DNA from: Ornithinibacillus salinisoli
Lineage (GTDB): Bacteria > Bacillota > Bacilli > Bacillales > Amphibacillaceae
NCBI RefSeq assembly: GCF_042682545.1
Contig: NZ_JBHUHQ010000013.1
Direction: 5' to 3' (one strand)
Length of the DNA: 64,000 nt
Shown here: one piece after another, positions 43,235 to 51,989 of the stretch
Numbering within the stretch: the first letter of the stretch is position 1
Layout of the letters: every line of letters begins with the position of its first letter
Position numbers and translations under genes: made by a program
Notes under the pieces: model-generated
Databases searched by the model: none
What the model was told of the DNA's origin: nothing
Seen by the model: only the letters and a program-made list of their open reading frames with translations

Positions 43235-43293
43235 ACTATTATACCTCCAAATAATAGGGAGTAGGGGAGGGTGTTGGATAACGTTCTCCCACA

Positions 43294-43644
43294 CTATCCC
43301 TTTGGTTTAAAGATTAACGCACCGATCATTCCAAAAATAATCGCAGCTGAAATACCAGAGCTTGTGACTTCAAACATTCCTGTTATAACCCCAATCAGTC
43401 CATGTTTCTCAGCTTCAGCCATTGCACCATGAACTAAGGAATTACCAAAGCTTGTAATCGGTACAGTTGCTCCAGCTCCAGCGAAATCAATTAAAGGCTC
43501 GTATAAACCAAGCCCGTCTAAAATGGCACCAGCTACAACTAAAATACTTAGGGTATGACCTGGTGATAATTTAAAAACATCAAACATAATTTGTCCGATG
43601 ACACAAATTATGCCACCAACGACAAATGCCCAAAAAAATATCAT
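43294..43644 (-). CDS. spoVAEb: Stage V sporulation protein SpoVAEb
   Basis: A 116-aa membrane protein with about three helices, part of the SpoVA channel that moves Ca-dipicolinate across the spore inner membrane. Family residues are GGIICVIGQIMFDVF, LDGLGLYEPLIDFAGAGATVPI and SFGNSLVHGAMAEAEKHG. The ATG overlaps the spoVAD stop by 4 bases (ATGA). It resembles SpoVAC in its core motif (GFGIYDRIGQFSGAGSAVPV), as expected of these related proteins. Confidence 0.95.
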   Translation of the reverse strand: MIFFWAFVVGGIICVIGQIMFDVFKLSPGHTLSILVVAGAILDGLGLYEPLIDFAGAGATVPITSFGNSLVHGAMAEAEKHGLIGVITGMFEVTSSGISAAIIFGMIGALIFKPKG

Positions 43645-44657
43645 AATGTATCACTTCCTGATTCGATTGAAACTGCATGGGCAATACAAGGAATGGGATC
43701 TTTCTGGTAAATGCTTAGTGGGGAATGTAGTGCACCAGTTGCAACCACTAAAATTCTGTTTAATTCGCCCTTTTTCATTTTGTTAAGAAAATGACCATAG
43801 GTTACAACAGCTGAGCATGCTGCACCACTTGCACCAGCTAATACGGGTTGGCCTTCACGATAGATGGTTAGACCACAATCAACATATTTATTTTCATCAA
43901 TTTCAATACCATTTTTATGAAATAGATCTAAGGAGACTTCTCTCCCGATATGACCCAAATCACCGGTAATAATTAAATCATAGTACGATGCATCAATACC
44001 GCGTTCTCGCAAATGTGATGAGATAGTATCTACGGCAGCAGGGGCCATTGCACCACCCATATTAAATGGATCCGTCATGCCCATATCAACTACTTTACCA
44101 ATAGTTGCCGATGTAACCATTGGTCCAGTCCCTTCTTTAGCGAGGAGAACACAACCTGCGCCTGTAACAGTCCATTGTGCTGTCGGTGGTTTTTGTCCAC
44201 CATATTCTGTTGGGTATCGAAACTGTTTTTCGGTAGCTGCATTATGGCTAGAAGCTCCACTCAGAATATAATTTGCTCCATTACCATTTATTATCATCGC
44301 TGAAAGTGCAAGACTTTCCATGGATGTGGCGCAAGCATTGAATAGACCAAAATAGGGTACTCCTAATGTTTTAGCTGTAAAACTTGTTGGTGTAATTTGA
44401 TTGATTAAATCGCCACTAATAAAAAAGGAAACCTGTTCCTTTTCAATCTGACTATTCTTGATTGCATGTTGACATGCTTCTTCCATCATCATTTGTTGGG
44501 CTTTTTCAAAAGAATCTTGATTTAGCCACATATCCTCATGTAAGATATCGATATCATTTGGGATATTTCCGTTTGCTTCAAATGGACCACCAACAGTACC
44601 AGTAGAAATAATAACTGGACTATTTCCAAACAACCAAGTTCGATGTCCCATTAACAT
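43641..44657 (-). CDS. spoVAD: Stage V sporulation protein SpoVAD
   Basis: A 338-aa thiolase-fold protein that binds dipicolinic acid on the surface of the spore inner membrane. Family segments are GHRTWLFGNSPVIISTGTVG, GVPYFGLFNACATSMESLAL, NYILSGASSHNAATEKQFRYP and DLGHIGREVSLDLF. The start is the ATG sharing one base with the spoVAC stop (TAATG), 5 codons inside the longest frame, with GGGGTGG before it; this gives the standard family length. Confidence 0.97.
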   Translation of the reverse strand: MLMGHRTWLFGNSPVIISTGTVGGPFEANGNIPNDIDILHEDMWLNQDSFEKAQQMMMEEACQHAIKNSQIEKEQVSFFISGDLINQITPTSFTAKTLGVPYFGLFNACATSMESLALSAMIINGNGANYILSGASSHNAATEKQFRYPTEYGGQKPPTAQWTVTGAGCVLLAKEGTGPMVTSATIGKVVDMGMTDPFNMGGAMAPAAVDTISSHLRERGIDASYYDLIITGDLGHIGREVSLDLFHKNGIEIDENKYVDCGLTIYREGQPVLAGASGAACSAVVTYGHFLNKMKKGELNRILVVATGALHSPLSIYQKDPIPCIAHAVSIESGSDTL

Positions 44658-45136
44658 TATAATCCACCCCATTGAATCAGGATGGTTTTAATTAACGCTA
44701 CGATAAATGCGGAAAATACACCAAATAATATAACCGATCCTGCTAATTTAAACATATTACCACCGACACCAAGAACATACCCCTCCGTACGATGTTCAAT
44801 TGCAGCAGAAATGACCGCATTACCAAAACCAGTTACTGGAACAGCTGAACCTGCACCAGAAAATTGTCCTATCCGATCATAAATTCCAAATCCTGTTAAT
44901 AACATCGTTATAAATATTAATGTTGCAACGGTAGGATTGCCAACCGTTTGTTCCGTAAAATTAAAAAAATGTATATAAAATGTGGAGATAAGTTGGCCGA
45001 TAAAACAAATAAATCCACCTACGAAAAAAGCCTTAACACAGTTTTTAACAATAGGTCGTTTTACTTCACGTTTACTTTGAAATGATTGATATTGTTGGGC
45101 TGAAGGTGGTAAGTTTTTCTTTTTTTTATCTGCCAT
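44657..45136 (-). CDS. spoVAC: Stage V sporulation protein SpoVAC
   Basis: A 159-aa membrane protein, the mechanosensitive-channel component of the SpoVA dipicolinate system. After a basic N-terminus (KKKKNLPPSAQQYQSFQSKR) there are four helices, with VGGFICFIGQLISTFY, LLTGFGIYDRIGQFSGAGSA and VPVTGFGNAVISAAIEHRTEG matching the family. Co-translated with spoVAD by stop-start overlap. Lies 19 bases after the lipoprotein gene. Confidence 0.97.
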   Translation of the reverse strand: MADKKKKNLPPSAQQYQSFQSKREVKRPIVKNCVKAFFVGGFICFIGQLISTFYIHFFNFTEQTVGNPTVATLIFITMLLTGFGIYDRIGQFSGAGSAVPVTGFGNAVISAAIEHRTEGYVLGVGGNMFKLAGSVILFGVFSAFIVALIKTILIQWGGL

Positions 45137-45155
45137 TTCATTTCACTCTTTCTTA

Positions 45156-45623
45156 TTATGTTTGTTCTTGTGAAAGATCCATTATTTTTTTTACTTTTTT
45201 TTCAAGATCTTTCTTTTTAATGGAGCCTTTTTGGAGTTTCTTTTCTAGTTTTTCAACTTCTAGAATTATTTTTTGATCCGTTGATAATTCCACTTCCATT
45301 TTAGGGAATTTTTTCTTCATTTCATCCTTCAATTTTTTTCTTGTGGAAGCTAATTGAAACCTCTCATGGTGTGGTACCTCAATAGTAATTAGCAGTTTTT
45401 TTGAGGTATTAACAGCCTTTACAGCAGTTACATTCTTTTTCTGGCTAAGAATATCTTTTGCCTTATTTGCTGGTTGTTGATCAATGTCATTATTAAGATT
45501 AGATATCTTCGTAAGTTCGACGGTATTTTTGTCACCATTTGTTCCGTTGTTTGTATCAGTTGTACAACCAACGAGTAGAAATAGTACAACTCCGATAAAT
45601 AACATTCTTTTTGGATTAGACAT
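45156..45623 (-). CDS. YhcN/YlaJ-family sporulation lipoprotein
   Basis: About 155 aa with lipobox LLVGC near residue 20, then an Asn/Asp-rich linker and the YhcN/YlaJ domain (KAKDILSQKKNVTAVKAVN, KKLLITIEVPHHERFQL). The C-terminal third is lysine-rich and probably coiled-coil. YhcN-like lipoproteins are in the spore inner membrane, and one is the second gene of spoVA2mob operons, as here. ATG 45623 follows GGGTG; a GTG three codons upstream (45632) has no site. Confidence 0.85.
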   Translation of the reverse strand: MSNPKRMLFIGVVLFLLVGCTTDTNNGTNGDKNTVELTKISNLNNDIDQQPANKAKDILSQKKNVTAVKAVNTSKKLLITIEVPHHERFQLASTRKKLKDEMKKKFPKMEVELSTDQKIILEVEKLEKKLQKGSIKKKDLEKKVKKIMDLSQEQT

Positions 45624-45705
45624 ATTTTTCACCCAATTCTAATGCATGGTATGGAATAGGGGGGACTTCTCATCCACCCCTACTTTAGTGAAGTAATCGT
45701 ACGAA

Positions 45706-45912
45706 CTAAAATCCTTTGTATTGTGGTTCTTCTTGTTCAATTTGTTGGACTCTTGGTTCAACGCTCTGTAAGATAGTTTGGGTTTGTTGTGCTGCATTTT
45801 CATACATTTGCTTTGCTTGTTTATTTTCTGTTTGTAATGCAAATTGTTCAAAGCTTGCTTGTGCACTTTTTAATCCAGCGATGGTTTGTTTTACCTGAGA
45901 TGAAACGGTCAT
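45706..45912 (-). CDS. DUF1657 small protein (first copy)
   Basis: A 68-aa helical protein, MTVSSQVKQTIAGLKSAQAS to the terminal QEEPQYKGF, with AAGGAGG ideally placed before the ATG. First gene of the spoVA2mob-type operon. The sequence around FEQFALQTENKQAKQMYENA is very close to the C-terminal domain of the 2Duf-type protein. No convincing SigG promoter was found in the 125 bases upstream. Confidence 0.9.
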   Translation of the reverse strand: MTVSSQVKQTIAGLKSAQASFEQFALQTENKQAKQMYENAAQQTQTILQSVEPRVQQIEQEEPQYKGF

Positions 45913-46006
45913 TAGTAGATCCTCCTTTAATACCCCTCACTTTTATATTCTTTTAACTAGGGATATTTATACTTACTATATATTTCCTTTATTGGTATAT
46001 TTAGAT

Positions 46007-46034
46007 GAAAAAAGATGTCCGAATTGGACACCTT
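46007..46034 (-). terminator. Terminator after the nitroreductase gene
   Basis: Minus strand AAGGTGTCC AATTC GGACATCTT followed by a T-run. Confidence 0.8.
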
Positions 46035-46038
46035 AATT

Positions 46039-46782
46039 TTAACTTTTATTGAAATTTTTATTCTTAACAAATGATGATACTTCGGCCCGTTGTACTTTAC
46101 TATATTTGCGCATCATTTGTTTTGTCCATGTATCTGATCGTTGGTTATGGGAACGATTTTGATAATATGTTTTTAGTTCTTCATCGAATTTTTTTAGTGA
46201 TTCAGTTACATCTTGTAATTCGTAGTTATTTTCATGGTAAACAACATCGATCGGTAAACGGGGTTTTTTTTCAGGTTTCTCAGCGGGATAACCAATAGCT
46301 AAACCAAATAATGGAATAACGAAATCAGGTAGTTTTAACAGGTCATTTACTCGATGGATATCATTCCTTAAACTACCGAGATAACAAACTCCTAAGTCCA
46401 TTGATTCCGCAGCAAGAGTTGCATTTTGAGCTGCTAAAGCTGTATCGATGATCGCAACCATAAATTGTTCTGTTGTTTCCATACTTTTTTCAAGTAACTT
46501 TTTAACTTCTGAAGAAGCTAATCTGTGGATACGATTTAGATCTGCACAGAAAACAAAGAGATGCCCGTTATCTTTAACATAGGGCTGGCCAGATACTTCA
46601 CATAATTGTTCTTTTATAGTCTCATTCGTTACACCAATGATAGAATATGCCATAACATAACTAGATGTGGATGCCTGTTGAGCTGCCTGAACAATGATTT
46701 TAATTTGGTCTTCGGTTATTTTTTGATCTGTAAATTTTCTGATGGAACGGTGATCAAGTATAGTTTCAATTAATTTGTTCAT
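46039..46782 (-). CDS. NfrA-type NADPH-dependent nitro/flavin reductase
   Basis: FMN oxidoreductase of 247 aa, Frp/NfrA branch. Motifs are LDHRSIRKFTDQKI (FMN phosphate), AAQQASTSSYVMAYSIIGV, DTALAAQNATLAAESMDLGVCYLGS and PLFGLAIGYPAE. The C-terminal extension (RSDTWTKQMMRKYSKVQRAE) is that of NfrA dimers. ATG 46782 is set by AAGGAG at 7 bases; an upstream frame start at 46803 overlaps the lipoprotein gene. It lies 13 bases after that gene and is co-transcribed with it. Confidence 0.9.
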   Translation of the reverse strand: MNKLIETILDHRSIRKFTDQKITEDQIKIIVQAAQQASTSSYVMAYSIIGVTNETIKEQLCEVSGQPYVKDNGHLFVFCADLNRIHRLASSEVKKLLEKSMETTEQFMVAIIDTALAAQNATLAAESMDLGVCYLGSLRNDIHRVNDLLKLPDFVIPLFGLAIGYPAEKPEKKPRLPIDVVYHENNYELQDVTESLKKFDEELKTYYQNRSHNQRSDTWTKQMMRKYSKVQRAEVSSFVKNKNFNKS

Positions 46783-46795
46783 ATGTATACTCCTT

Positions 46796-47524
46796 CTACT
46801 CAAGTTGTGTTTTTAGTAAAATAGTTGTCGTTAGCTTGAGATCTCCTTGCCAACCATCAATCATTTCTTTAGTTGGTTCTACAATGTTCGGTATAGATAC
46901 TGAAATAGTTTCGTTATCCAGCCAGTCTACAGAAAGAATTGGCCATCTATAATTTAATACATCTACATCGTTTTCATCTAAATTTATTAATTGTATTGGC
47001 TTCCATTCCTCAAGGTCCATGACGACAATATTTGCTAATGGAAGGGGAAGGGAAGAGTCTCGTTTAAAGAATAATAATAATTTACTACCATCATTCGATA
47101 ATTTCGTTTGTGTAATTGTAGCAAGGTCTGCAACAAGGTGACCGGTGTTTTCTTTGTTTTGATCTAATAATAAATAGGAACAATATGTATTATTACAAGA
47201 GAATTCAAGCAAGTAAACACTATTCTCATCTTTTTGATGAACTCTTTCTATTGTCATTTCTTCAATTTTTTTATCTCGATCTGATGCAACTTGTAAGTAT
47301 TGTTGTAATATGGGAACACGACTTAAATTAACCATGATTATCTCATCATTTAAAGGAAATTCAATGAATTCATCAACATCTTCTTTGTCGTTTGTTTGTT
47401 TGATTAATTCTGGGGTGGTATTAGGATCTATAGGTGGGGTATCCTTTTTTACAAGGGCGGGTTCATCTTTTGCACAAGCAGAAATGAGTAAGCACATCCA
47501 TAATAGAACGATTATTCTCTTCAT
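46796..47524 (-). CDS. Lipoprotein of unknown function
   Basis: A 242-aa protein with lipobox LISAC (Cys17) after a hydrophobic signal, an acidic/Pro/Thr-rich linker (about 18-55), and a beta-rich domain with repeated patterns such as SVYLLEFSCNNTYCSYLLLD, KLSNDGSKLLLFFKRD and ILSVDWLDNETISVSIP. These look like blades of a small propeller-type sensor, but no family is recognised. GGAGGGA precedes the ATG. It shares an operon with the nitroreductase gene. Confidence 0.7.
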   Translation of the reverse strand: MKRIIVLLWMCLLISACAKDEPALVKKDTPPIDPNTTPELIKQTNDKEDVDEFIEFPLNDEIIMVNLSRVPILQQYLQVASDRDKKIEEMTIERVHQKDENSVYLLEFSCNNTYCSYLLLDQNKENTGHLVADLATITQTKLSNDGSKLLLFFKRDSSLPLPLANIVVMDLEEWKPIQLINLDENDVDVLNYRWPILSVDWLDNETISVSIPNIVEPTKEMIDGWQGDLKLTTTILLKTQLE

Positions 47525-47594
47525 CCTGATCCCTCCTAAAAATTAATGTAATTTCATTATACACTTAATTACAGTGCGGGGAAGCGGACTATGC

Positions 47595-47622
47595 GAAAAA
47601 AACATCACGTTTGGTGATGTTT
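47595..47622 (-). terminator. Terminator after the small membrane protein
   Basis: Minus strand ACATCAC CAAAC GTGATGT followed by seven T. Confidence 0.85.
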
Positions 47623-47626
47623 TGGT

Positions 47627-47791
47627 TTAGAGTTTTTTTGGATCTTCGATATTTTTTCGGGTGCCATGTGATATATATTCTTCATTGATGTCAGATTCTT
47701 GAGGAGAATTATGCACTTTAGCTCTGTTACTAAGTATTAATAGTAAAATCAATAAGATGATCGCAGCTATAAAAATAATTACTGTAATCAA
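47627..47791 (-). CDS. Small single-span membrane protein (54 aa)
   Basis: TTG 47791 lies 8 bases after AAGGAG, so this start is preferred over a longer frame from 47851 without a site. The protein opens with a strongly hydrophobic helix (ITVIIFIAAIILLILLLILS), then a charged tail (NRAKVHNSPQESDINEEY). No family is recognised. It has its own terminator. Confidence 0.65.
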   Translation of the reverse strand: MITVIIFIAAIILLILLLILSNRAKVHNSPQESDINEEYISHGTRKNIEDPKKL

Positions 47792-47996
47792 TGGGTACAC
47801 TCCTTTTTGGATGAAATTTGTAAAGTGATTTAATATTTTTTTATTTATCACGCCTAAAATGTAGTGAGGGATGGAGAACCTTCCATTGAATCAATATTTC
47901 ACTTTATCTTGCCCAAATAAAGGAATATCATTATATGAAAGAGAAGAAGTTTGATAAAATGAAAATAATAATATCAAATAAATAGGGGGTCTTTAT

Positions 47997-48407
47997 TTGA
48001 AAACATTCAAATTGCAATCACTACAAATCATCGAGAATGTAGCTGATGAAATAGTAAAGCACCCAGTGCCACTGCATGATGGACTTATTATCAATAGGGA
48101 AGATGAGGCAAACCGTTGGTTAATTGAAGCTTATGTAGAAGCTACGTATAAGGATTTTTTTACGGAATTGAGTAATAACAATGAAGAGATAATGGTAGAA
48201 GTAGTAATTACAAAAGAAGATAACGCACCAGCTACATTTATCACTTCTATTATTGGTATAAATGATATCGGTGGTCATATTAATGTGCTGTTTTTAGGTA
48301 ATATTGTTGATAAGCAAAAGAGTAAGATTGAAGAGATGTTAAGTGATTTAATTGACAAAGGGTACCAAGGGGAAGAATTATTAACTACATTTAAGAAGTT
48401 AATTTAA
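47997..48407 (+). CDS. YwpF-like protein
   Basis: A 136-aa soluble protein from TTG 47997 (AGGGGG at 8 bases). The start MKTFKLQSLQIIE and length match the Bacillus YwpF family. The rest is a mixed alpha/beta domain (RWLIEAYVEATYKDFF, IMVEVVITKEDNAPATF, DIGGHINVLFLGNIVD) with a C-terminal helix pair. Function unknown. No operon partner; a dispersed repeat follows. Confidence 0.6.
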   Translation: MKTFKLQSLQIIENVADEIVKHPVPLHDGLIINREDEANRWLIEAYVEATYKDFFTELSNNNEEIMVEVVITKEDNAPATFITSIIGINDIGGHINVLFLGNIVDKQKSKIEEMLSDLIDKGYQGEELLTTFKKLI

Positions 48408-48504
48408 AGCTCCTTTGACATCGTTTATTGCAATATTGATGTGAAATGCGAAGTAACCTATCAAAAATTTCTCTGATTACAAACTGTAAATTAATATAAC
48501 GCTC

Positions 48505-49146
48505 CTAACACCGCTTCGGAAATACACTTCGCTTTCCGCGGGCGGCTGGTGAGCCTCCTCGTGCTACGCACTGTGGGGTCTCACAGATGCCTTTTCTCCC
48601 GCAGGAGTCTTCGTGTATTTCCTACGCTAGTGAAGTAGTAACACTTTTCTTTAAACAAGAAATCAGCATCAGCGGAGGCAGAAAACGAAGACTCCTCGAA
48701 AATATAAACCAATTTTCTTCGTGCGATGCAATGCTGCCGTAGCTTTCCTTGGGCCTGCGATTACTCGGCCCACCGAAAACATTTGTCCTGTGGGAACTGC
48801 ACGTGTCCGAAGACCCCGGAGATGCGCCTGCGTCTTCCAGTTACGCTCCGAAGCATGCTTCCTCGGCGCAAGGGAACGAAGAAGCGTATTCAAGAAGTAC
48901 CCTGGCCGAGGCCGTGCCCACGGCAAAGTAGACACTGTAAAAGCGACCTAAAGGAGCTTTAACAGATGTCGCACTTGTGCTGTAAGTGAAAGCGAAGTAT
49001 TCTGACAGAGCGGTTTTGTAGTGCACTATTGTATTAGACTGTGAAAGTAAATCTACGCAAAAGTTATGTCGCAGTCTATATAAATTACTCATTACTAAAC
49101 TAATCATTACTTAGAAAAGCAATATACTTTTAGAAACCTTTTTTTA
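48505..49146 (+). repeat. Dispersed G+C-rich mosaic repeat (copy C, near complete)
   Basis: Fills most of the 748-base gap between the ywpF-like gene and glcF. It is collinear with copy B (20905-21520) through CGCGGGCGGCTGGTGAGCCT, CGTGTCCGAAGACCCCGGAG and AGCGACCTAAAGGAGCTT to the tail 49070-49146. It lacks B's segment at 21010-21072 but has its own insert at about 48692-48786 (CGTGCGATGCAATGCTGCCG...). GGAGTCTTCGTGTATTTCCT (48604-48623) and its imperfect complement at 48673-48698 make a long inverted repeat. Translated frames across it are not supported. Confidence 0.85.
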
Positions 49147-49155
49147 ACTTGATTA

Positions 49156-50487
49156 TTAATTATTAGCGTTTTCATAGGCGCTTAATAATAGGTCTACAAT
49201 ATGAACAGCTTTCATATTTTCAGTTAGTCCTTCTCTTTCAATTCCGAGTTTCATTTGCAATAAACAGCCTGGGTTAGCTGTTACAATGGTTTTAGCTTTT
49301 GTTTTTTTCGTTTGTTCCATTTTATAATCGAGAATTTGCATGGACATTTCTGATTCCACAATATTATAAATACCAGCTGAACCACAGCATCTTCCAGCAT
49401 CCGTCATCTCAACATAATCTACACCCGTAATCGACTGTAATAATTGACGAGGCTCCATAAATGTCTTTTGCCCATTTTTTAAATGGCAAGAATCTTGGTA
49501 AGTAACAATTTGCTTATCTAACTCAAGGTCTAATTTATGAAAATCAAGTTCGATTAATACACTTGTAATGTCTTTAATTTTGTTAGCAAAGTTTACCGCT
49601 CGTTCTTTCCAATCAGGTTCACCCTCTAATAAATGACCATAATCAACTAGAAATGCACCACAACCTCCAGCATTTGTAATAATATAATCTACACCTGCAT
49701 CTTCAAAAGCTTGGATGTTCTTTTTTGCCATTTCTTTTGCTTTATCTCGTTCCCCGCTATGACCATGTAATGCACCACAGCATCCTTGTGTATCCGGAAT
49801 CACTATTTCACACCCAGCATACTGAAGTAACTTGGTTGTAGCATCATTAGTAGGTAGAAAAATTGTGTCCATTAAACATCCTGAAAAGAAAGCTACTTTT
49901 TTCTTCTGTGATGCAAAGGGGGGGAGGTGACTTGGTCGCTTTTTCATTTCTTTTTTCTTTGGTATAGATGGTAAGACTTTCTCCATTGTTCGTAAAGTTT
50001 CTGGGAAAAGTTTCATCATCCCTGAACTTCTAGCTACTTTTTGTAGACCAGAACGTTGATAAAAACCTACTAAACTTGTAAAATTAACCATTCTATTATG
50101 GTGGGGAAAAAGTTGATCAAATACGATGTGTCTCGTTGCTTTTACGGGAAACGAAAGTTTTTTATTTTGGTAGATAATATCTCTGGCTTGTTCTAATAAA
50201 CGGCCATAATTAACTCCAGAAGGGCACACCGGTTCACAGGCTCTACATCCTAAACATAAGTCTAATGAACGCTTAACATCTTCATCAGGCTCGAGATCTC
50301 CATCCACAACAGCCTTCATCATTGCAATCCTTCCTCGAGGAGAATGTGCTTCATCTTTGCCTGACTCGATATAAGTTGGGCAACTAGGTAAGCAAAAACC
50401 GCACCTCATACAATTCAGTAATTCATCATAGTCCATTTTTGTTTTAAAAGCTTCTTGGATATTGTGTTTTTCTCTTGTACTCATCAT
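49156..50487 (-). CDS. glcF: Glycolate oxidase iron-sulfur subunit GlcF
   Basis: A 443-aa protein carrying two [4Fe-4S] ferredoxin motifs, CMRCGFCLPSCP (about 24-35) and CLGCRACEPVCP (about 74-85), then two CCG domains (FFSGCLMDTIF...GCCGALHGH and CHLKNGQ...RCCGSAGIYN) of the heterodisulfide-reductase type. It passes electrons from glycolate or lactate oxidation to the quinone pool. Equivalent to B. subtilis YsfD. The start overlaps the glcD stop by 4 bases (ATGA). Confidence 0.95.
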   Translation of the reverse strand: MMSTREKHNIQEAFKTKMDYDELLNCMRCGFCLPSCPTYIESGKDEAHSPRGRIAMMKAVVDGDLEPDEDVKRSLDLCLGCRACEPVCPSGVNYGRLLEQARDIIYQNKKLSFPVKATRHIVFDQLFPHHNRMVNFTSLVGFYQRSGLQKVARSSGMMKLFPETLRTMEKVLPSIPKKKEMKKRPSHLPPFASQKKKVAFFSGCLMDTIFLPTNDATTKLLQYAGCEIVIPDTQGCCGALHGHSGERDKAKEMAKKNIQAFEDAGVDYIITNAGGCGAFLVDYGHLLEGEPDWKERAVNFANKIKDITSVLIELDFHKLDLELDKQIVTYQDSCHLKNGQKTFMEPRQLLQSITGVDYVEMTDAGRCCGSAGIYNIVESEMSMQILDYKMEQTKKTKAKTIVTANPGCLLQMKLGIEREGLTENMKAVHIVDLLLSAYENANN

Positions 50488-51896
50488 TTGGTAACGACCA
50501 CTCTTTTACGTTCTGATTTGGCAAAAATCTTACCAGGGTTCATTATGTTATTTGGATCCAACGCAGTCTTAATCTGCTGCATTGCTTCGATTCCTGCTTT
50601 ACCGACTTTAAGGTGCAAATAGTCTGATTTCATAGCACCTACACCATGTTCACCTGTAATAGTACCACCAAGTTCTATTGCATATTTGAAAATTTCTTCG
50701 AAGGCTTTCTCGACCCGTACAATTTCTGCCTTATTTCGCACGTCCGTTAAACAAGTAGGATGTAGGTTCCCATCTCCTGCATGACCAAATGTACAAATGG
50801 TTACATCATATTTCTTTGCTATTTCATCTATTGCTTTAACCATTTTTGCAATTTCTGATCTTGGAACAGTAGCATCCTCCAAAATAGTTGTTGGCTTTAA
50901 TCGAGCTAAGGCAGAAAGTGCTGCTCTCCTAGCAGTTGTCAGTGCTTCAGCTTCTTCTTCTGTTTTAGCAACAGAAACTTCTACTGCTTTATGTTCACGG
51001 CAGATCTTTGCAATTTCATCCATATCCTTTGCTACAACGGATGGGGGTCCGTCCTGTTCAATCAAAAGCACAGCTTTTACTTCTGTTGGTAATCCAATTT
51101 GAGCAAAATCCTCAACAACTTGTAATGTAGGTTGATCTAAAAATTCAAGTGTAGCTGGAACGATTCGATTAGCTATTATAGCAGAAACGGATTTAGCAGC
51201 AGCATCTAGATCTTGATATAAAGCTAATATCGTTTTTTTCGTTTCAGGTTTAGGTATTAATTTCAGGGTAGCCTCTGTGACGATTCCAAGCGTTCCCTCT
51301 GAACCTACAAATAATCTAGTTAAATCATAACCTGCCACATCTTTTGCAAGTTTACCTCCCGTACGAATAATTTCTCCGTTCGGTAACACAATTTCTAATC
51401 CTAGTACATAATCACGCGTTACTCCATACTTTAATCCTCTTAGTCCACCAGAGTTTTCATTAATATTTCCACCAATCTGAGATATTTTCATGGAACTCGG
51501 ATCTGGCGGATAAAACAATCCCCTTGATTCTACAACATCGATAAGGTCTTTCGTTATGATTCCTGGTTGTGTTGTAACTGTTAAGTTTTCTTCATCTAAA
51601 TCGAGAATTTGATCCATATGTTTAAATAAGAGAACAACCCCACCTTCAACAGGTGTAGTACCAGCACTTAAGTTTGTTCCAGACCCTCTAGGAACAACAG
51701 GGATATGGTGTTTATTGCAAAACCTTACAACTTGGGACACTTCATTGGTATTCCTTGGTGATACAACAGCGTCTGGCATGGATTGAAATTGAGGAGTTGC
51801 ATCATAGGAATAGACTAGTAAACTTGCTTTATTAATATCCAAATTTTCATGACTTACAATTGACCGTAGTTCTTGGATTAATTCTTCACTAAGCAT
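50484..51896 (-). CDS. glcD: Glycolate oxidase FAD subunit GlcD
   Basis: A 470-aa FAD-linked 2-hydroxyacid dehydrogenase. The FAD_binding_4 domain has VVPRGSGTNLSAGTTPVEGG, PDPSSMKISQIGGNINENSG and DVAGYDLTRLFVGSEGTLGI; the cap domain ends with CTFGHAGDGNLHPT and GGTITGEHGVGAMK, the substrate- and flavin-contact regions. Equivalent to YsfC. ATG 51896 is 8 bases after AGGAG; the longer frame from 51914 overlaps that site. Works with GlcF; a GlcE subunit gene is absent, as in Bacillus. Confidence 0.95.
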   Translation of the reverse strand: MLSEELIQELRSIVSHENLDINKASLLVYSYDATPQFQSMPDAVVSPRNTNEVSQVVRFCNKHHIPVVPRGSGTNLSAGTTPVEGGVVLLFKHMDQILDLDEENLTVTTQPGIITKDLIDVVESRGLFYPPDPSSMKISQIGGNINENSGGLRGLKYGVTRDYVLGLEIVLPNGEIIRTGGKLAKDVAGYDLTRLFVGSEGTLGIVTEATLKLIPKPETKKTILALYQDLDAAAKSVSAIIANRIVPATLEFLDQPTLQVVEDFAQIGLPTEVKAVLLIEQDGPPSVVAKDMDEIAKICREHKAVEVSVAKTEEEAEALTTARRAALSALARLKPTTILEDATVPRSEIAKMVKAIDEIAKKYDVTICTFGHAGDGNLHPTCLTDVRNKAEIVRVEKAFEEIFKYAIELGGTITGEHGVGAMKSDYLHLKVGKAGIEAMQQIKTALDPNNIMNPGKIFAKSERKRVVVTK

Positions 51897-51989
51897 AACC
51901 CAACTCCTATTCATTTTTTAATTTATTTTATAAAAAAAAGAGAAGAAATTATATAGATGATTACACAAAAAAAGGATGAAAAAACTGGA

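Noticed and set aside
45913..46000. SigG promoter for the spoVA2mob-type operon
   Set aside because: Expected from homologous operons, but no convincing pair of -35 and CATnnTA -10 boxes could be found; only a lone CATAATA before gerXA (42109-42103) was seen.
48669..49107. Several 60-88 codon frames in the repeat at 48505
   Set aside because: Same reason: high G+C gives long chance frames; none has a ribosome site.
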